Positions 11,664 to 23,420 of a stretch of DNA of 64,000 bases are shown in pieces. The DNA lies in contig JANQBS010000136.1 of NCBI GenBank assembly GCA_033085395.1, forward strand, positions 44,573 through 108,572, given 5' to 3'. The notes below the pieces were generated by a model. That model had not been told where the DNA came from, did no database searches, and saw only the letters and a list, made by a program, of their open reading frames with translations. The first letter of the stretch is position 1. The number at the start of each line of letters is the position of its first letter. This DNA comes from Xanthoparmelia taractica (taxonomy: Eukaryota > Ascomycota > Lecanoromycetes > Lecanorales > Parmeliaceae). The position numbers and the translations under genes are program-made.

Positions 11664-13390
11664 ATGCTGTCGCGCTCCTTCTTGTCCTCGCCAAAGGCGC
11701 TGCGATTGCGGCAAAGATCCGCTCCGAAAAACTTGACTTTGTCCACTCCATTCCCTAAAACCAATCTGTATTTCTTACAGCGTCTCAACATGGTATGTAA
11801 CTCCTTTCATCCAGCATATACCAATCCTTGAATTTGTTGAAGCATTAAAATGAGAAAGTTAGAGCGCTGACACATTCTGATCGCAGTCTACAAGAACAGA
11901 AACCGACGCCTATGGCGAAGTACAAGTTGAATCAAGCAAGTACTGGGGAGCGCAAACGGAGCGCTCGCTGGAGAACTTCAAGATTAATCAGCCTCAAGAC
12001 CGAATGCCACCACCAGTTATCAGAGCGTTCGGCATACTAAAGGGAGCCGCAGCGACGGTGAACATGAGATATGGGCTCGGTAATTCTGCTGTCGATCTGA
12101 AGGAAGACCCCAACTGAGCGCCATCAAGATCCAAAGCTTGGGAAGGCGATCCAGCAAGCGGCCGAAGAGGTTGCTTCCTTGAAGCTCATCGATCATTTCC
12201 CTCTCGTGGTATGGCAGACCGGCTCAGGCACACAATCGAATATGAATGCCAACGAGGTCATATCGAACCGTGCCATCGAGATCTTAGGGGGGACAATGGG
12301 CTCAAAGAAACCCGTACACCCCAACGACCACGTGAACATGTCCGCTTCCTCCAACGATAGCTTCCCCACTGTTATGCACGTAGCTGCCGTCCTCGAGATC
12401 ACAGAGTCCCTCATACCCTCAATGCGAAGCCTACAAGCAGCACTGCAAGCTAAGCGTCAGGAGTTTGACCACATTATCAAGATAGGACGCACACATCTAC
12501 AAGACGCGACACCCCTGACCCTAGGCCAAGAATTCTCGGGCTACGTCGCGCAGCTAGAACGAGGCATTGAGCGCGTGCAAGATACTCTCCCTCATCTTCG
12601 GCTGCTTGCTCAAGGAGGAACAGCAGTGGGCACGGGCATAAACACCTTCGAAGGTTTCGCGGAAGCCATAGCAGAGGAGATTAGCAAAATGACAAAAGCC
12701 GACTTCAAGACCGCGCCGAACAAGTTCGAGGCTCTGGCCACACATGATGCAATTGTTGAAGCCTCAGGAGCCCTGAACACGGTAGCGACTTCACTGTTCA
12801 AGATTGCGCAGGATATCCGCTATCTAGGTTCTGGCCCTCGTTGCGGGCTGGGGGAGTTGAAACTCCCAGAGAACGAGCCTGGCTCATCCATCATGCCCGG
12901 AAAAGTCAACCCTACACAGTGCGAGGCACTGACTATGGTGTGCGCTCAAGTGATTGGGAATCATACAGCCGCAACCATCGGTGGAATGAACGGCCAGTTT
13001 GAGCTCAACGTATTCAAGCCCGTCTTGATCAGGAATCTGCTCCACAGCATCAGGATCCTCAGTGATGGCATGAGGAGTTTCGAGAAGAATCTCGTCGCAG
13101 GCCTAGGAGCTGACGAGGACAGGATCAACACGCTTTTGCACCAGAGGTGATTCCTAGCACTCCCATTTGCGCATTGACTCGTTAGCTAATCACAACATCG
13201 CAGTCTGATGCTTGTCACCTGTTTGAATCCAGTGATTGGTTACGACGCAGCCTCAAAAGTTGCAAAGAACGCCCATAAGAAGGGGTTGACGCTCAAGGAG
13301 AGCGCCATGGAGCTGAAGGCGTTAAGCGAAGAGGACTTTGACAAATACGTGCGACCAGAGCTGATGCTGAGCCCGAGAAGGAAGGAATGA
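11664..13390 (+). CDS. FUM1: Fumarate hydratase (class II fumarase), mitochondrial
   Basis: Four exons, 11664-11792, 11887-12079, 12129-13146 and 13204-13390, encode about 508 residues. The enzyme interconverts fumarate and L-malate in the TCA cycle; fungal class II enzymes act in mitochondria and cytosol. Seen directly: an Arg/Ser/Leu-rich N-terminus (MLSRSFLSSPKALRLRQRS) of mitochondrial presequence type, the SRTETDAYGEVQV start of the mature enzyme, WQTGSGTQSNMN, the GRTHLQDATP substrate-binding segment and the superfamily signature GSSIMPGKVNP with the catalytic-loop serine. Splicing at CTCG|GTAATT gives MRYGLDPKLGKAI, and the last junction gives HQSLMLVTCLNP, both as expected. The exon 1/exon 2 boundary separates presequence from mature enzyme; a second ATG at the end of exon 1 (codon 43) could allow initiation of a cytosolic form, which is inference. 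Confidence 0.95.
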
Positions 13391-13877
13391 AGTAGCCGGT
13401 TGGTGTTGGATACATCTTATTTTGTATTTGCTTTGACGTTGTTATGCAGCGGATTCCCATGATAGCATAGTGTAATGGCTGTAAACACCTCCAGCTTCCA
13501 TCAAAATTACCGCTGAAAACTTCTCATCTTTACATTGACCATGGTCAATGACCCGGAGAAATCTATCCTTGATGTCCGTGACTGGCTGGATCAGGGCATT
13601 AACGAAGTGAAAGTGTTCTCGCATCATCATCAATGTTTTACCTGCTAAGTTTTTCGGCGCTTTAGAAATGTGAATGGTTGAATTACGTGCATGGGATTTC
13701 TCGCCCGTTGGACAGATAGCATGCATGAAATGTGACTAGTCGTTCGTCGAAATGGCGCTAGATCAAATCGCGCTAGTTTGGCAGTCGCGTCGCGCAATCC
13801 GCATAATGTACTTAGTTGAAGTCTTTCTCCACAAACACCATCTCCAGTGCTGAAACTTCCAAATCCAATCAAACAGC
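13391..13877. other. Intergenic region between fumarase and SMC5
   Basis: This 0.5 kb must contain the fumarase 3' end and the SMC5 promoter, both genes being on the plus strand. No further gene or clear element is seen. Confidence 0.4.
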
Positions 13878-16800
13878 ATGCCCGTAGCGGTTGTCCCTCG
13901 CAGGCGATCGCGAGATGATATCGAAGCTGATGAGGAAGGCAGCGCCTCCCCAGACGTCATTCCTTCCTCACAACCCGAATTCCCCGCCAACAAGAGAGCC
14001 CGCCTTGCCAACGGCAAGGCGTCTTCTTCACCCAGCGGCGCTCCTCTCACCAATGGCTATCATCCTCCGTCAAGCATATTGCAAAGAGAGACACTGCGAG
14101 CGCAGGATTCGCGCAAGAAGTATCAACCAGGATCTATTGTACGAGTCGAGCTCAAGAATTTTGTCACGTACACGGCTGTGGAGTTTTTCCCAGGACCGAG
14201 TCTGAACATGGTTATCGGGCCTAATGGTACAGGAAAGAGTACACTAGTATGCGCGATCTGTCTGGGATTGGGGTGGGGACCGCAGGTAAGTCTACAGGAA
14301 GAGACAGTTCTACGAATGGACGCTGACGGGCTACAGCATCTTGGCCGAGCCAAAGAGGTATCGGAATACGTGAAACATGGGTGTCAAGAGGCTATGATCG
14401 AAATCGAGCTCGCAAAGGATGGAAAGCGGTTCAAGAACAACATAACCGTACGCTGTACGATCAAGCGCGACGGCAACAAGACTGCTTTCTCGGTCAACGG
14501 CAAGCCACAAGGCAAGAAAGCGATCATTGAGCTCTGCAGGTCCCTCTCAATTCAGATAGACAACCTGTGTCAGTTCTTGCCGCAAGACAAAGTCGTCGAG
14601 TTCGCAGCCATGACGCCAGTCGAGCTACTACGGTCGACTCAGAGAGCTGTGGCCTCGCAGGAAATGATCGATATGCATGAGGATCTAAAAGACCTCCGGC
14701 GCAAGCAGAAGGATATTCAGGCTAAGAACGCTACTGATCAAGAGCAACTCGACAATCTTGAGAGCCGACAACGGTTACAGGAGGCCGACGTCGAACGCAT
14801 GCGCGAGCGTGAATTGATAGAAAAGCACATCAAAATGCTGGAAGCTGCAAGGCCCTTTGCCGCATATCGAACGGCGAGGTCTGCCTACGGGGAGGCTAAA
14901 GAGAGAAAGAAGGCAGCGCAAACTGAGCTCACGAGGCTGGAAAAAGAAGTAGAGCCAGCATTGAGAGCTGTCAAGGCAAAAGAGCAGTACAAAGCTCAGA
15001 TTGCGGCTGTCGTGGCCGAGCGGAAACTTGCCATCAGCAAATCTGAGCGGCACTCTGACGCCATTGATAAGCATTTCAAGGACCTGCAAGACAAACACAA
15101 CGAGCTTGTGGCCGCTGATTCAGCGGAAAAAAGTGGGGGCAAGAAACATAGACAAGAAATTGTCAGGCTTGAGGGAGTGATTAACCAGCTGAAGAGGCAA
15201 ATGGAGGTGGAGCCTCCTGAGCTAGACGTTCAAGCGTATAACAGGCGCATACGTGAAAAACGCGATGCTGTGGAAAACAGTATGACCAAAATTGGAGATC
15301 TGAAGAAACATCAAGAGGAGCTGAGACGGCGCGGTGTGGACAAAATTCAACGAATCAAACAAGCCGAAGATGAATTGGCCCAATTAGACTCTCAGGCAGG
15401 GAAGCAGATGTCCAAACTCCAGGGTCTATCACGCGACACGTATAAGCTATGGGAATGGGTACAACAGAATCAGAACCAATTCGAGAGGCCTGTCTTTGGA
15501 CCACCTATTGTGGAGTGCACAGTCAAGGACCCAAAATACGTGGACCATATCGAATCCCTGTTCCAGAAAGGTGTAATGATTTCATTCACTGTGCAGACTA
15601 ATGCCGATTTCAAGAAGCTTTCGGACCAAGGTCATGACCGTATGCGTCTGAAAGAGATCAATATCAGAACTGTGCTTAACGGACTCAATCCCTTCCGTCC
15701 ACCGGTCAGTGTAGAACAGATGAAGCAATATGGATTTGAAGGCTGGGCGCTGGACTACCTTAACGGCCCTGATCCCGTACTGGCCATGCTTTGTGGGGAG
15801 GTGCACATCCACGAGGCCGGTGTTGCCTTGCGAGACACCACCCCTCAGCAATTTGGTCTTTTGCAAAACAGCCCTATACAGTCCTGGGTGACCAGCAAAT
15901 CGACCTACAGGATCACGCGTCGGCGCGAATATGGGCCTAGCGCGATGTCCACTCTTGTCAAAAACATTAGAAAAGCCATTGTATGGACGGATCAACCAGT
16001 AGATCTGACAGCTAAGCGAGAACTGCAAGAGAATATTCAAGGCTGGACCGAAGAAGTGGCATCGTTGCAGGCGGAGATGGATGGAGATCAAGAAAAAATC
16101 CTGGCATATCGAGATGCGATAAACACCGATAGCGAAGAAGGCGTATGATTGTCTCCAGATCCGGAAGCGAGGGACTCTGTCGCTGACTTTTCGTTCAGAA
16201 AGCCATCTCGGCCGAAAAAGAAGCCAAGCAAAAGGCTCTGGGGGAGTTCAAGGCCCTCCCAACAAAACTCGGTATGTCGTCCGAAACTTTGGCCCCTCTG
16301 TTGCTCTGACATCCAGCTAGCCGCCCAAGAAGCGAAATTGGTCACCGCCCAAAATGCTCTCAGTGGTATCAAAGGACGATTGCGTGATATCGTGGAGCAA
16401 CAGGAAGCTATTGCATTGGAGAGAGGCCAAATTGCTTTGGATTATGCAGTGCGTCTCCCCAATGATCTGTTTCAAGACATTTTTAACAAGAGGGACAGGA
16501 CGCTGTCGATGCGCTCAGGGTAGCCCACAACAGCCTCCACGAGGCCGAGGTCATGCTCATAGAAGCGACTTCCGACTTTGAAATCCTGAGAGAGCGAAAC
16601 AGCTCCGTGAAAGAGCTTCTTGAAGAGCAACACCGACAAGTCGATGCACTGGTTAGAGAGACCGAAGCTTTGCAAAAGACAGCAAAAGCTGTCCTCGATA
16701 AATGCACCCGGCTCCTGGAAGGGGTGGATGACGAGCTCAGAAGTTTTCTCGTTGCGCTACCGGCGCACCAGACGACAGAGCAGCTCGAGGGCGAAATTGA

Positions 16801-17663
16801 CAGCGAGAGAGCGAGGTTGGAGCTTATGCATGAGGGTAATGGGGGTGTGATTAGGGAGTATGAGCAAAGACAGAAAAAGATTGATGCTTTAACGGCCAGG
16901 CTTCAGGAGATCAAGAACGCCCTCTCAGAGTTCGATGACAAGATCAAAGAGCTTAGGGATCAGTGGGAGCCAGAGCTCGACTCGCTCGTTGAAAAGATCA
17001 GCAACTCTTTCTCTCTGAACATGGAGCAGATCAGCTGCGCCGGCGAGGTCGGCATTCACAAGGATGAAGACTTCGACCAGTGGGCTATACAGATTCGCGT
17101 CAAGTTCAGGTATATCCATCTCCTTCCATTACCCCTGAAGCAAACTCGGCAACTGACTCCCCGCCATCAGAGAATCCGAGCCCCTAACAACCCTTGACTC
17201 CCACCGCCAATCCGGAGGCGAACGCGCCGTCAGCACAATCTTCTACCTCATGTCCCTGCAATCCCTCACCCGCTCTCCCTTCCGCGTCGTCGACGAAATA
17301 AACCAGGGCATGGACCCCCGCAACGAACGTCTCGTCCACAAACGCATGGTTGGCATCGCGTGCGGCGTCCTCGATGGCGTATCACAGTCCAGCGCCAATC
17401 GTCACGAAGACGAAAACGAAGAAGAAGACGACGAAAGTGAGAGTGACGAAGCACGTCAAGGCCGCGGCGGCTCCCAGTACTTCCTCATCACCCCCAAACT
17501 CCTCCACAACCTCACCTACGAGCGCGGCATGCGCGTCCTCTGCATCGCGTCGGGCGAGTACATGCCGCCGGATCGCTCGCGGGTGGATTTCAAGCGGTGC
17601 GTGGAGCTGATGAGGGGGCTCAAGGCCGCGGGCGCTGTGCGTGCTGCTGCTACTGCTGGGTGA
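13878..17663 (+). CDS. SMC5: SMC5, structural maintenance of chromosomes protein
   Basis: Six exons, 13878-14285, 14337-16142, 16199-16271, 16321-16448, 16499-17109 and 17171-17663, give about 1172 residues. Smc5 is the ATPase arm of the Smc5/6 complex, which acts in homologous recombination repair and replication-fork stability in the nucleus. Seen: Walker A GPNGTGKST (residues 114-122) followed by the subfamily stretch HLGRAKEVSEYVKHG, the conserved NLCQFLPQDKVVEFA, long coiled coils on both sides of a hinge near residues 500-650, the C-terminal signature DSHRQSGGERAVSTIFY and Walker B FRVVDEINQGMDPRNER. An acidic Glu/Asp/Ser insert (about 30 residues) follows the Walker B region. Intron 1 (14286-14336) is 51 nt, in frame and stop-free, so it could be mistaken for coding sequence; family alignment says it is spliced. 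The N-terminal about 80 residues are disordered with a basic patch. Confidence 0.95.
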
Positions 17664-18551
17664 ACTTGGCACCGGCGCGTTTCTACGTCGCTGTGTGTGG
17701 TTGGATTGATTGATTGATTGAGCGAGCGATGTTGTGGAATGTGGATATTTGTGGATATGAGAGGTGAGGGGGGGGTGTCAATAGTTATGATACCTCCTTG
17801 ATCGAAGGGATAAAAAGAAATCTTTTACATATCGACCGTGGAGGCAGAAATAAGAAGTCATACTCGAGTTCAAATCACCGCCTCGTAGGTATGAATGATA
17901 GATACCCTTATAACTAGAAACCAATTTCGAACCACTAAAGCACCACCGACAAAGTATATCTCTCTAAGGAATCGTGAAAGACAGCATAATCAAAGTACTT
18001 CGAGGTGAAGATGTTTCGAGCATGGACGATAGAAAATTGTTACTACGGTAGTGTAAGACTTTTGTGTTGATTGCTACCTTATGCTTTTGACACCAAAAAA
18101 CAACAAACTGTCCCCGAATACTGCTGAATTCTCTCATGTAACAGTTTTTAATACAGCGTGTATGAAACTTTCCTACTCTTTCTTGCTTATATATACTTCT
18201 CATCGAGTTGACTTGAAGATGGACTAGATTACGCGACAGAATCCACTTGCGAAGAAAAGAAGAAGAACAAAAGATTGAAAGACGGTAAGGTGAATCTCAT
18301 TGTTGGGGAGGAAGAAGTACGTACTCGTATAAAGCTTCGACTCCCTTGTCCGTCGCACCCTCCGTCGAGAACCCTTTTGGAAATAAAGCAGTATCAGTAC
18401 ATCCCCACCGCCTCCAGTAACCCCTGCTCCCCTATCCCTATCCCGATCCATACCCCCCAAACACCCTCTCGAAACAAACAAACAAACCCCATGCACATCA
18501 ACACACCCCCACCGCCTCCATCGCCCAACCCCACTCTTCTCCAAATCCCCA
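17664..18551. other. Intergenic region between convergent genes
   Basis: Holds the 3' ends of SMC5 and of the PTH11-like receptor gene. AT-rich at 17,800-18,230 with no gene signal; C-rich low-complexity sequence at 18,400-18,550. Nothing else recognised. Confidence 0.4.
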
Positions 18552-19949
18552 CTATAAGGACAACAGCCCTCGCCCCTCGCCCCCTGTACCCCTGGACGAA
18601 TCAAGCCACGACCTCGCGGACCCGGGTTTCTGCTGGACCCCGCCGACGCTATTGCTACAGGAAGCCGACGGGGAGCGGTGGACGGAGGTGCAGTGGTGGC
18701 CGGGGCCTAGGATGCTGTAAATGGGGCGCATGGTGGGGAGGCTGGCGCTGACGATGCCGATGGAGTTTTCGACAATGGCCCAGATGATTGGGTCAACGTC
18801 GGCCCCTGCGAGTCGTTAGATTTTGGGGTGGGTGGGGGGGGGGTAAACTTGGTGGGCGATTTGAAGCGGAATGGGAGAAGGGAGGAAGGAAGGTGGGGGG
18901 GAACGTATAGCTTGCGTCTGCGTGGGAGAGACGTTTGACGGTTGCGGTTCGGTAGGTGCTGGCTATGCAGACGCTAACGGTATAGGGGCTTGTGTCAGTG
19001 TGGAGGAGCTGAGAGAACGGGTAAAGGAGGAGGATGGCAAGGTAACTCACAAGCCGCTTAGAAGGAAGATGCCCACTAGTTGTATCTTCCGATTGCGCTC
19101 CATATGTAAGTTCCAGATCAACGGTAGCGGCAGCAGGACGGTCACGACATCTGAGACCACATTGATGGAGCCAGGTATGGATACTGCCAAAAGGGTGTTC
19201 ACGCAGGAGCCTTCGACCTTCGCGTCCCAAGTTTTATGCACCGGCGTGCACTGGAAAACGGAGAGAAATATTTCGGCGATATTGTTGGCCAGGATTACAA
19301 AGGCGAAACACCAGAGGAAGGCGGTAAAGCGAGGGATGAGGCCGAAGATGCGGTGAAAGAGGAGAAGAGCGGAGAATTTGTAGGCGGCAGTGCCAGCGCA
19401 ATAGAGCACTTTCAATGCCATATTGGTCTGAAGGTTGTCAGAGCGGTGGATGCGTTAAGAAGCCAAGATCTGGATCAGAGATTCTGGGGAAGGCTTGTCC
19501 ATACCTTAGCGCACGCTGCTGGGTCTTTGAGGAGAATGATGTGTTTGCCAGCTCCAAGATGTACCGCTGGGAAGGAAGATGAGCATCAGCGACCTCATTA
19601 TGGAACAAGATGGCCATATCAAAGTCCGAACATACAGTATAAAGAGCCGGCCACCTGACCCATGCATATTACCTTATGAAAAGCGTCAGCTTATCAAATG
19701 GCCCAGATCTCTTTGCTTGTGGTGTTCAAGGGACAAAGCTCGCTATTGGCTCACCAGTGCGAAAATCATCATATAGTCATCGGCGAGTATTTTTACTCTG
19801 CTTAGACGGCGGGCAAGTAGCCTTAAGAGTACTGCGGTAATGGCCAAGGAAATGCATGTTGCAGACGTGATAATAATATCAGATGCTCGACTGTCATGGA
19901 TACGTGCGACCTCATACTCGATCTCAGTTGGCGAGAGAGCACCCGGCAT
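18552..19949 (-). CDS. PTH11-like fungal rhodopsin-domain membrane protein
   Basis: Six minus-strand exons fit in frame: 19949-19755, 19672-19636, 19566-19505, 19427-19051, 18973-18849 and 18805-18552, about 349 residues. The family consists of fungal seven-transmembrane proteins related to the Magnaporthe receptor Pth11, without a CFEM domain here. Seen: ITSATCISLAITAVLLRLLARR (TM1), ILADDYMMIFAL, VHLGAGKHIILLKDPAA, KFSALLLFHRIFG, a loop with FQCTPVHKTWD, SIPGSINVVSDVVTVLLPLPLIW, and ENSIGIVSASLPTMRPIY. The 37-nt exon 2 restores the GQVAGSLY segment. The weak point is intron 5: its donor (AAG|TTTACC region, GTTTAC) is poor and the intron includes a homopolymer C run. Skipping directly from the ASYT block to GADVDP would match family spacing better but is out of frame by one, so decay or a sequence error is possible. 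Ligand and pathway unknown. Confidence 0.7.
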
Positions 19950-21480
19950 CTTAACTTAGCAGCAGTTCCCATTCAGCATGTAGAATGTGAGAGCGCTCTG
20001 TCAGAGGACTAGCTCAGAAAGTAAGGTCCTTGGGGACCTTCTCATATATTATGCCCCTTAGGCCTCACGCTTTCGCACCGCCCTCTCTGACTCGCTGCGC
20101 TCGCTCGCGTGGACAAAGCACTAAAAGTGTACATTTGTGGCTTCAAAGTCGACGAGGCGTTCATAGGTAATTAGGGACTTTTCCCCTGAAGCCGTCTGTT
20201 CAGGAAGCACGGAAGCTAAAGGCGGTACTTTATAGCTTTCCCAACTATAACATCAATTACGCCAGAGGACGCCGGTGAATCTTGCGCACGGTTGGAAAGG
20301 GAAATTTTGTAAACTGTAGGGAAGCGAAAGTCGAGGGGACAAGCCAAAACTCTCGTTTCTTCGAAGCTGGTCGTTGTCGATAATTCGTTCCATCATAGTT
20401 TCAGACATAGTAAAACGATGCCGATGCAAAAGTATCCAGCCAAGCCGACAGGGCAATGGATTGCAGAGCTTTGACTCTCGAGGCCCTGAGCTACTACATT
20501 AGCACTAATGGCTTGCGGCGGCGCAAGCTCTAGCATAGCAGGGCGTTGGCAGCTGACCCCAAATGTTCCGGCAAAGTCTCCTAAGTAAAGCTTCTAGCTA
20601 GGCCTTGTTCCAGAACGCCATGCCCACAGTACCGTATATCTCCAAACGGTAAACATTTGAGGGCATCTGGATATCTAGTAGAATCACCACGATTCTTGTA
20701 GCATTTTGGCTTTCATCATACTCTCAGCCAGAGATTAGCTAATGCATTTCTTCCCCTTAGTCTAGCATTAATCCTATCGATTCAACCCCTCAACCGACGT
20801 AATACTCCCTATGGACATCTCCAGGGCTCCTGGTACCTTAGAGTCGAAACGCCACCGAAATGTTATTCGTTCTCTGAGAGACCATGAGCGTCCATCGCAG
20901 CTTTCGGGGTCAAGTCTGGATCCGACGCAGCTGTAGTCTCAATCACTTCGAACCTCACGAGCACCTAAAGAATCACTGACGATGAACTCGGAGCAGTCAG
21001 AAGCTTCCTATAGTAAGATGGAAGCTTACCTGCCGTGAGACCGTGATGCTCATCGCGGCCACTCCTCTTCTGGGTTGCGAGTCCTTAGAGCGATCAGGCC
21101 GTGTCAGTCCTGAGTGAGTGACTGACAGGTGGACATTTTTGATTGGCTTGTCAGGTTTCGTTAATGGAATACCTATGGGGAGCGCCTGCACGTTTTCTGC
21201 TCGCTTTGCGTAGTCGGAATATATGAAGGTACTCTACAAGCTTGTTGTAGCCTCGGATGATATTTGCGAGGTTCGTGGAAAGCTCTTAGGTAGCCCCACA
21301 TACGTTTCGAATCGAACCATAGGGTTTATGATACGTCAGGTTTCTATTCATTTACCTCCACTTTGGTCCGGTGAGTACCTCGAATCTGGGTCCTCAGCTG
21401 AGAGACCCTTTCTCGCCTGGCCAGAGGCTCGATATGACACTGGGAGATGAGCCTCTGAATAGCTTCATCAAATAGCTCAA
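19950..21480. other. Intergenic region, probably part of a degraded transposon
   Basis: No intact gene is seen. A GC-rich CGCTGCGCTCGCTCGCG-type stretch at about 20,090-20,115 and the near-palindrome around 21,095-21,125 stand out. Because a piggyBac-type transposase tail follows at 21,481, the upstream sequence may be the decayed remainder of that element; I could not read its catalytic part in any frame. Confidence 0.35.
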
Positions 21481-21819
21481 ATGAGGATCGAAAGACGTAA
21501 GTGCCAAGATCCGCCTGCAACAAATCTTCGAGGATTGAAGACTTTGATATGCGATCTTTACTGGCGCTCTAAGTCGGTATATCCCATCGTCTGGCGAGAG
21601 GTAAAATTCAGGGGCTCAGCCCTATTCTCCACCCCACCACCACCAAAAGAACGCGTCCATTCACCATCAGAGTACCCAATCAGAGTACCCAATCACGGCC
21701 TCAAAAAAAGGCCTCAACAGAACCCAAGAAGTGTGTATGGATGTAGCTTATGTGGGATAGCCATCTGTAACCATATTAAGTGTTGGAAGGAGCATTTGGA
21801 AGCCATCCCATGTATGTAG
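21481..21819 (+). mobile_element. piggyBac-type transposase C-terminal remnant
   Basis: The frame ends with KRPQQNPRSVYGCSLCGIA, then ICNHIKCWKEHL: paired cysteines followed by CWxEH, the cysteine-rich tail typical of fungal piggyBac-derived (PGBD) transposases. The DDD catalytic core expected upstream is absent or unreadable, so only a fragment remains. A perfect 13-bp tandem duplication (CAGAGTACCCAAT) at 21,668-21,693 lies inside the frame and would shift it relative to an ancestor. The assignment rests on the tail motif only. Confidence 0.5.
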
Positions 21820-21846
21820 AATTTTGGTGGTGGATGCCAAGACATT

Positions 21847-22987
21847 TTACCTCTCAGGCGCCAGACGATGGGATACTCGATGAATACGGTCTCCTTGCGT
21901 TATGTCACCGTTGTGTATTCGCAGGGACTCCGCGAAAGATTTATGGAGGCATGAACCTGTGTAGGTGACTGGCAATTGAGCTTGGGGCCGATCACGCATA
22001 CTATTGAGTACGTCAGGTGATAGGAATATATCCATTTGATCAACCATGTCTTCCAAGATGAGACGCTGTTGGACCTTTGCAAGTCGTGAGATTGCGGGCT
22101 CGAGGAAGTTGCTCACGCTTTACTTTCCGTGTCGCTCGACCTTTCGCGCATAGTGTGCGAAATTGCGAGTTGCGAATCTTTCCGCATCGATGTCACGATT
22201 AATCTCATCGAAGGTCGCGAGGAGGTAAACGAGGTATCGAAGAATAAACATAAAGCCACTATCCTGAGGCTCATTTCCTATATCCTGAAGAATGATGGTG
22301 CTACCTTCACCGGTAATCATATACTCTTTCATGGTCTGATGGATGAATTGCGCTACGGGTGATCTCGGATAATCACCATCCATGCAGCGACCTGGCGTCG
22401 AGCAGCCCCGCAGATCGACTGTAGAGGCGACGCTCCATTTGATCCCACGACAGTCTCTGCAGTTCTGGGTACGTACCTTTCCCAGTCGTTAGAAACAATG
22501 TTGCACCCAGCAATTGATACATCGAAAAGGGCTCGCGGCAGCATTTGACTATCTCAAACATCATGTATCTCTCGTACTTCGACTTCGCCGGCGCGCGAGT
22601 TTGGGTATGGTTGGGCCGACGCAGGGTTCTCGTGTATAGTTCTCCTAGCTCATTTGGAATGCCTGATAGAAGATCTCTGAGCTCCTCAATACTGTCTCCT
22701 TCACAAAGTCCCTCGATCAACTCGTCATTGACCAGTCTTACCCACAAGGATACGCCCTCAGCTTTATCAATGGCATCTTCAATTAAGCTGGACAGCGCTA
22801 GTTCACCGTCTTTGGTTAAATTGCCGCTCATCACGTCCTGTATCTTTCCTTCCGTATATTGACGGATATCACCCGTGGTGAGCTCGTGAATCGGAAAGCC
22901 GGGACAATCCCGAAAGGCATCTTTAAAGATGTTTTCCGGGCGTCCGGCCAACCATAGCCGTAGCCGGAAGAAACGTGGTGTTTCCAC
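21847..22987 (-). pseudogene. NACHT-domain (NLR-like STAND) protein pseudogene, C-terminal part
   Basis: Three minus-strand pieces continue one protein. The first (22,987-22,373) has LAGRPENIFKDAFRDCPGF, EGVSLWVRLVNDELIEGL and ELRDLLSGIPNELGELY, the segment after Walker B in fungal NACHT STAND proteins of the HET-E/NLR class, which act in non-self recognition. The second (22,383-22,120) has VAQFIHQTMKEYM, which normally follows directly, but it is in another frame, so a frameshift lies near 22,383-22,410. The third (to 21,847) begins after an in-frame TAA that follows ERHGK and continues FLEPAISRLAKVQQRLI. The P-loop and the N-terminal effector domain are not present upstream. The TAA could derive from CAA by the CpA-to-TpA change typical of RIP. 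Not expected to give a working protein. Confidence 0.65.
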
Positions 22988-23420
22988 TCTCGGAATGAAT
23001 TTCTTTGTATTTGGCCCCTAGATGAGAATATGAGGAAATAGCAATGTAGTGTGTCTTGATTGCCAAGCCGTATACAGTGTGTATATCCTGCGAGCACCCC
23101 TGATAGGTCAATGCGCATGAAATGTCTCATAATAGAATGAGAAGAATAACTGTAGATTGCCTCGTACCGAGTCAAAACATATACTATCAAGAAGTGTCGT
23201 GTTCTGATAACCATCCCATCCAACCCAAAAGACTGACGACTGTAAACCTGATTGTACCCTCTGTATTCCATTCTTCTGGTCAACGTGCCCATTCTCAACC
23301 CAGCTGCTCCTTCTGACCGTAGGAGCTCCGGGCCCTGTATAACAGAGACAAAAATTTCGATGAGATGCAACCAAACGTACGTCACAGTCCAAGCCGTCTT
23401 CGTCTGCCTCTGCTGCCTCC

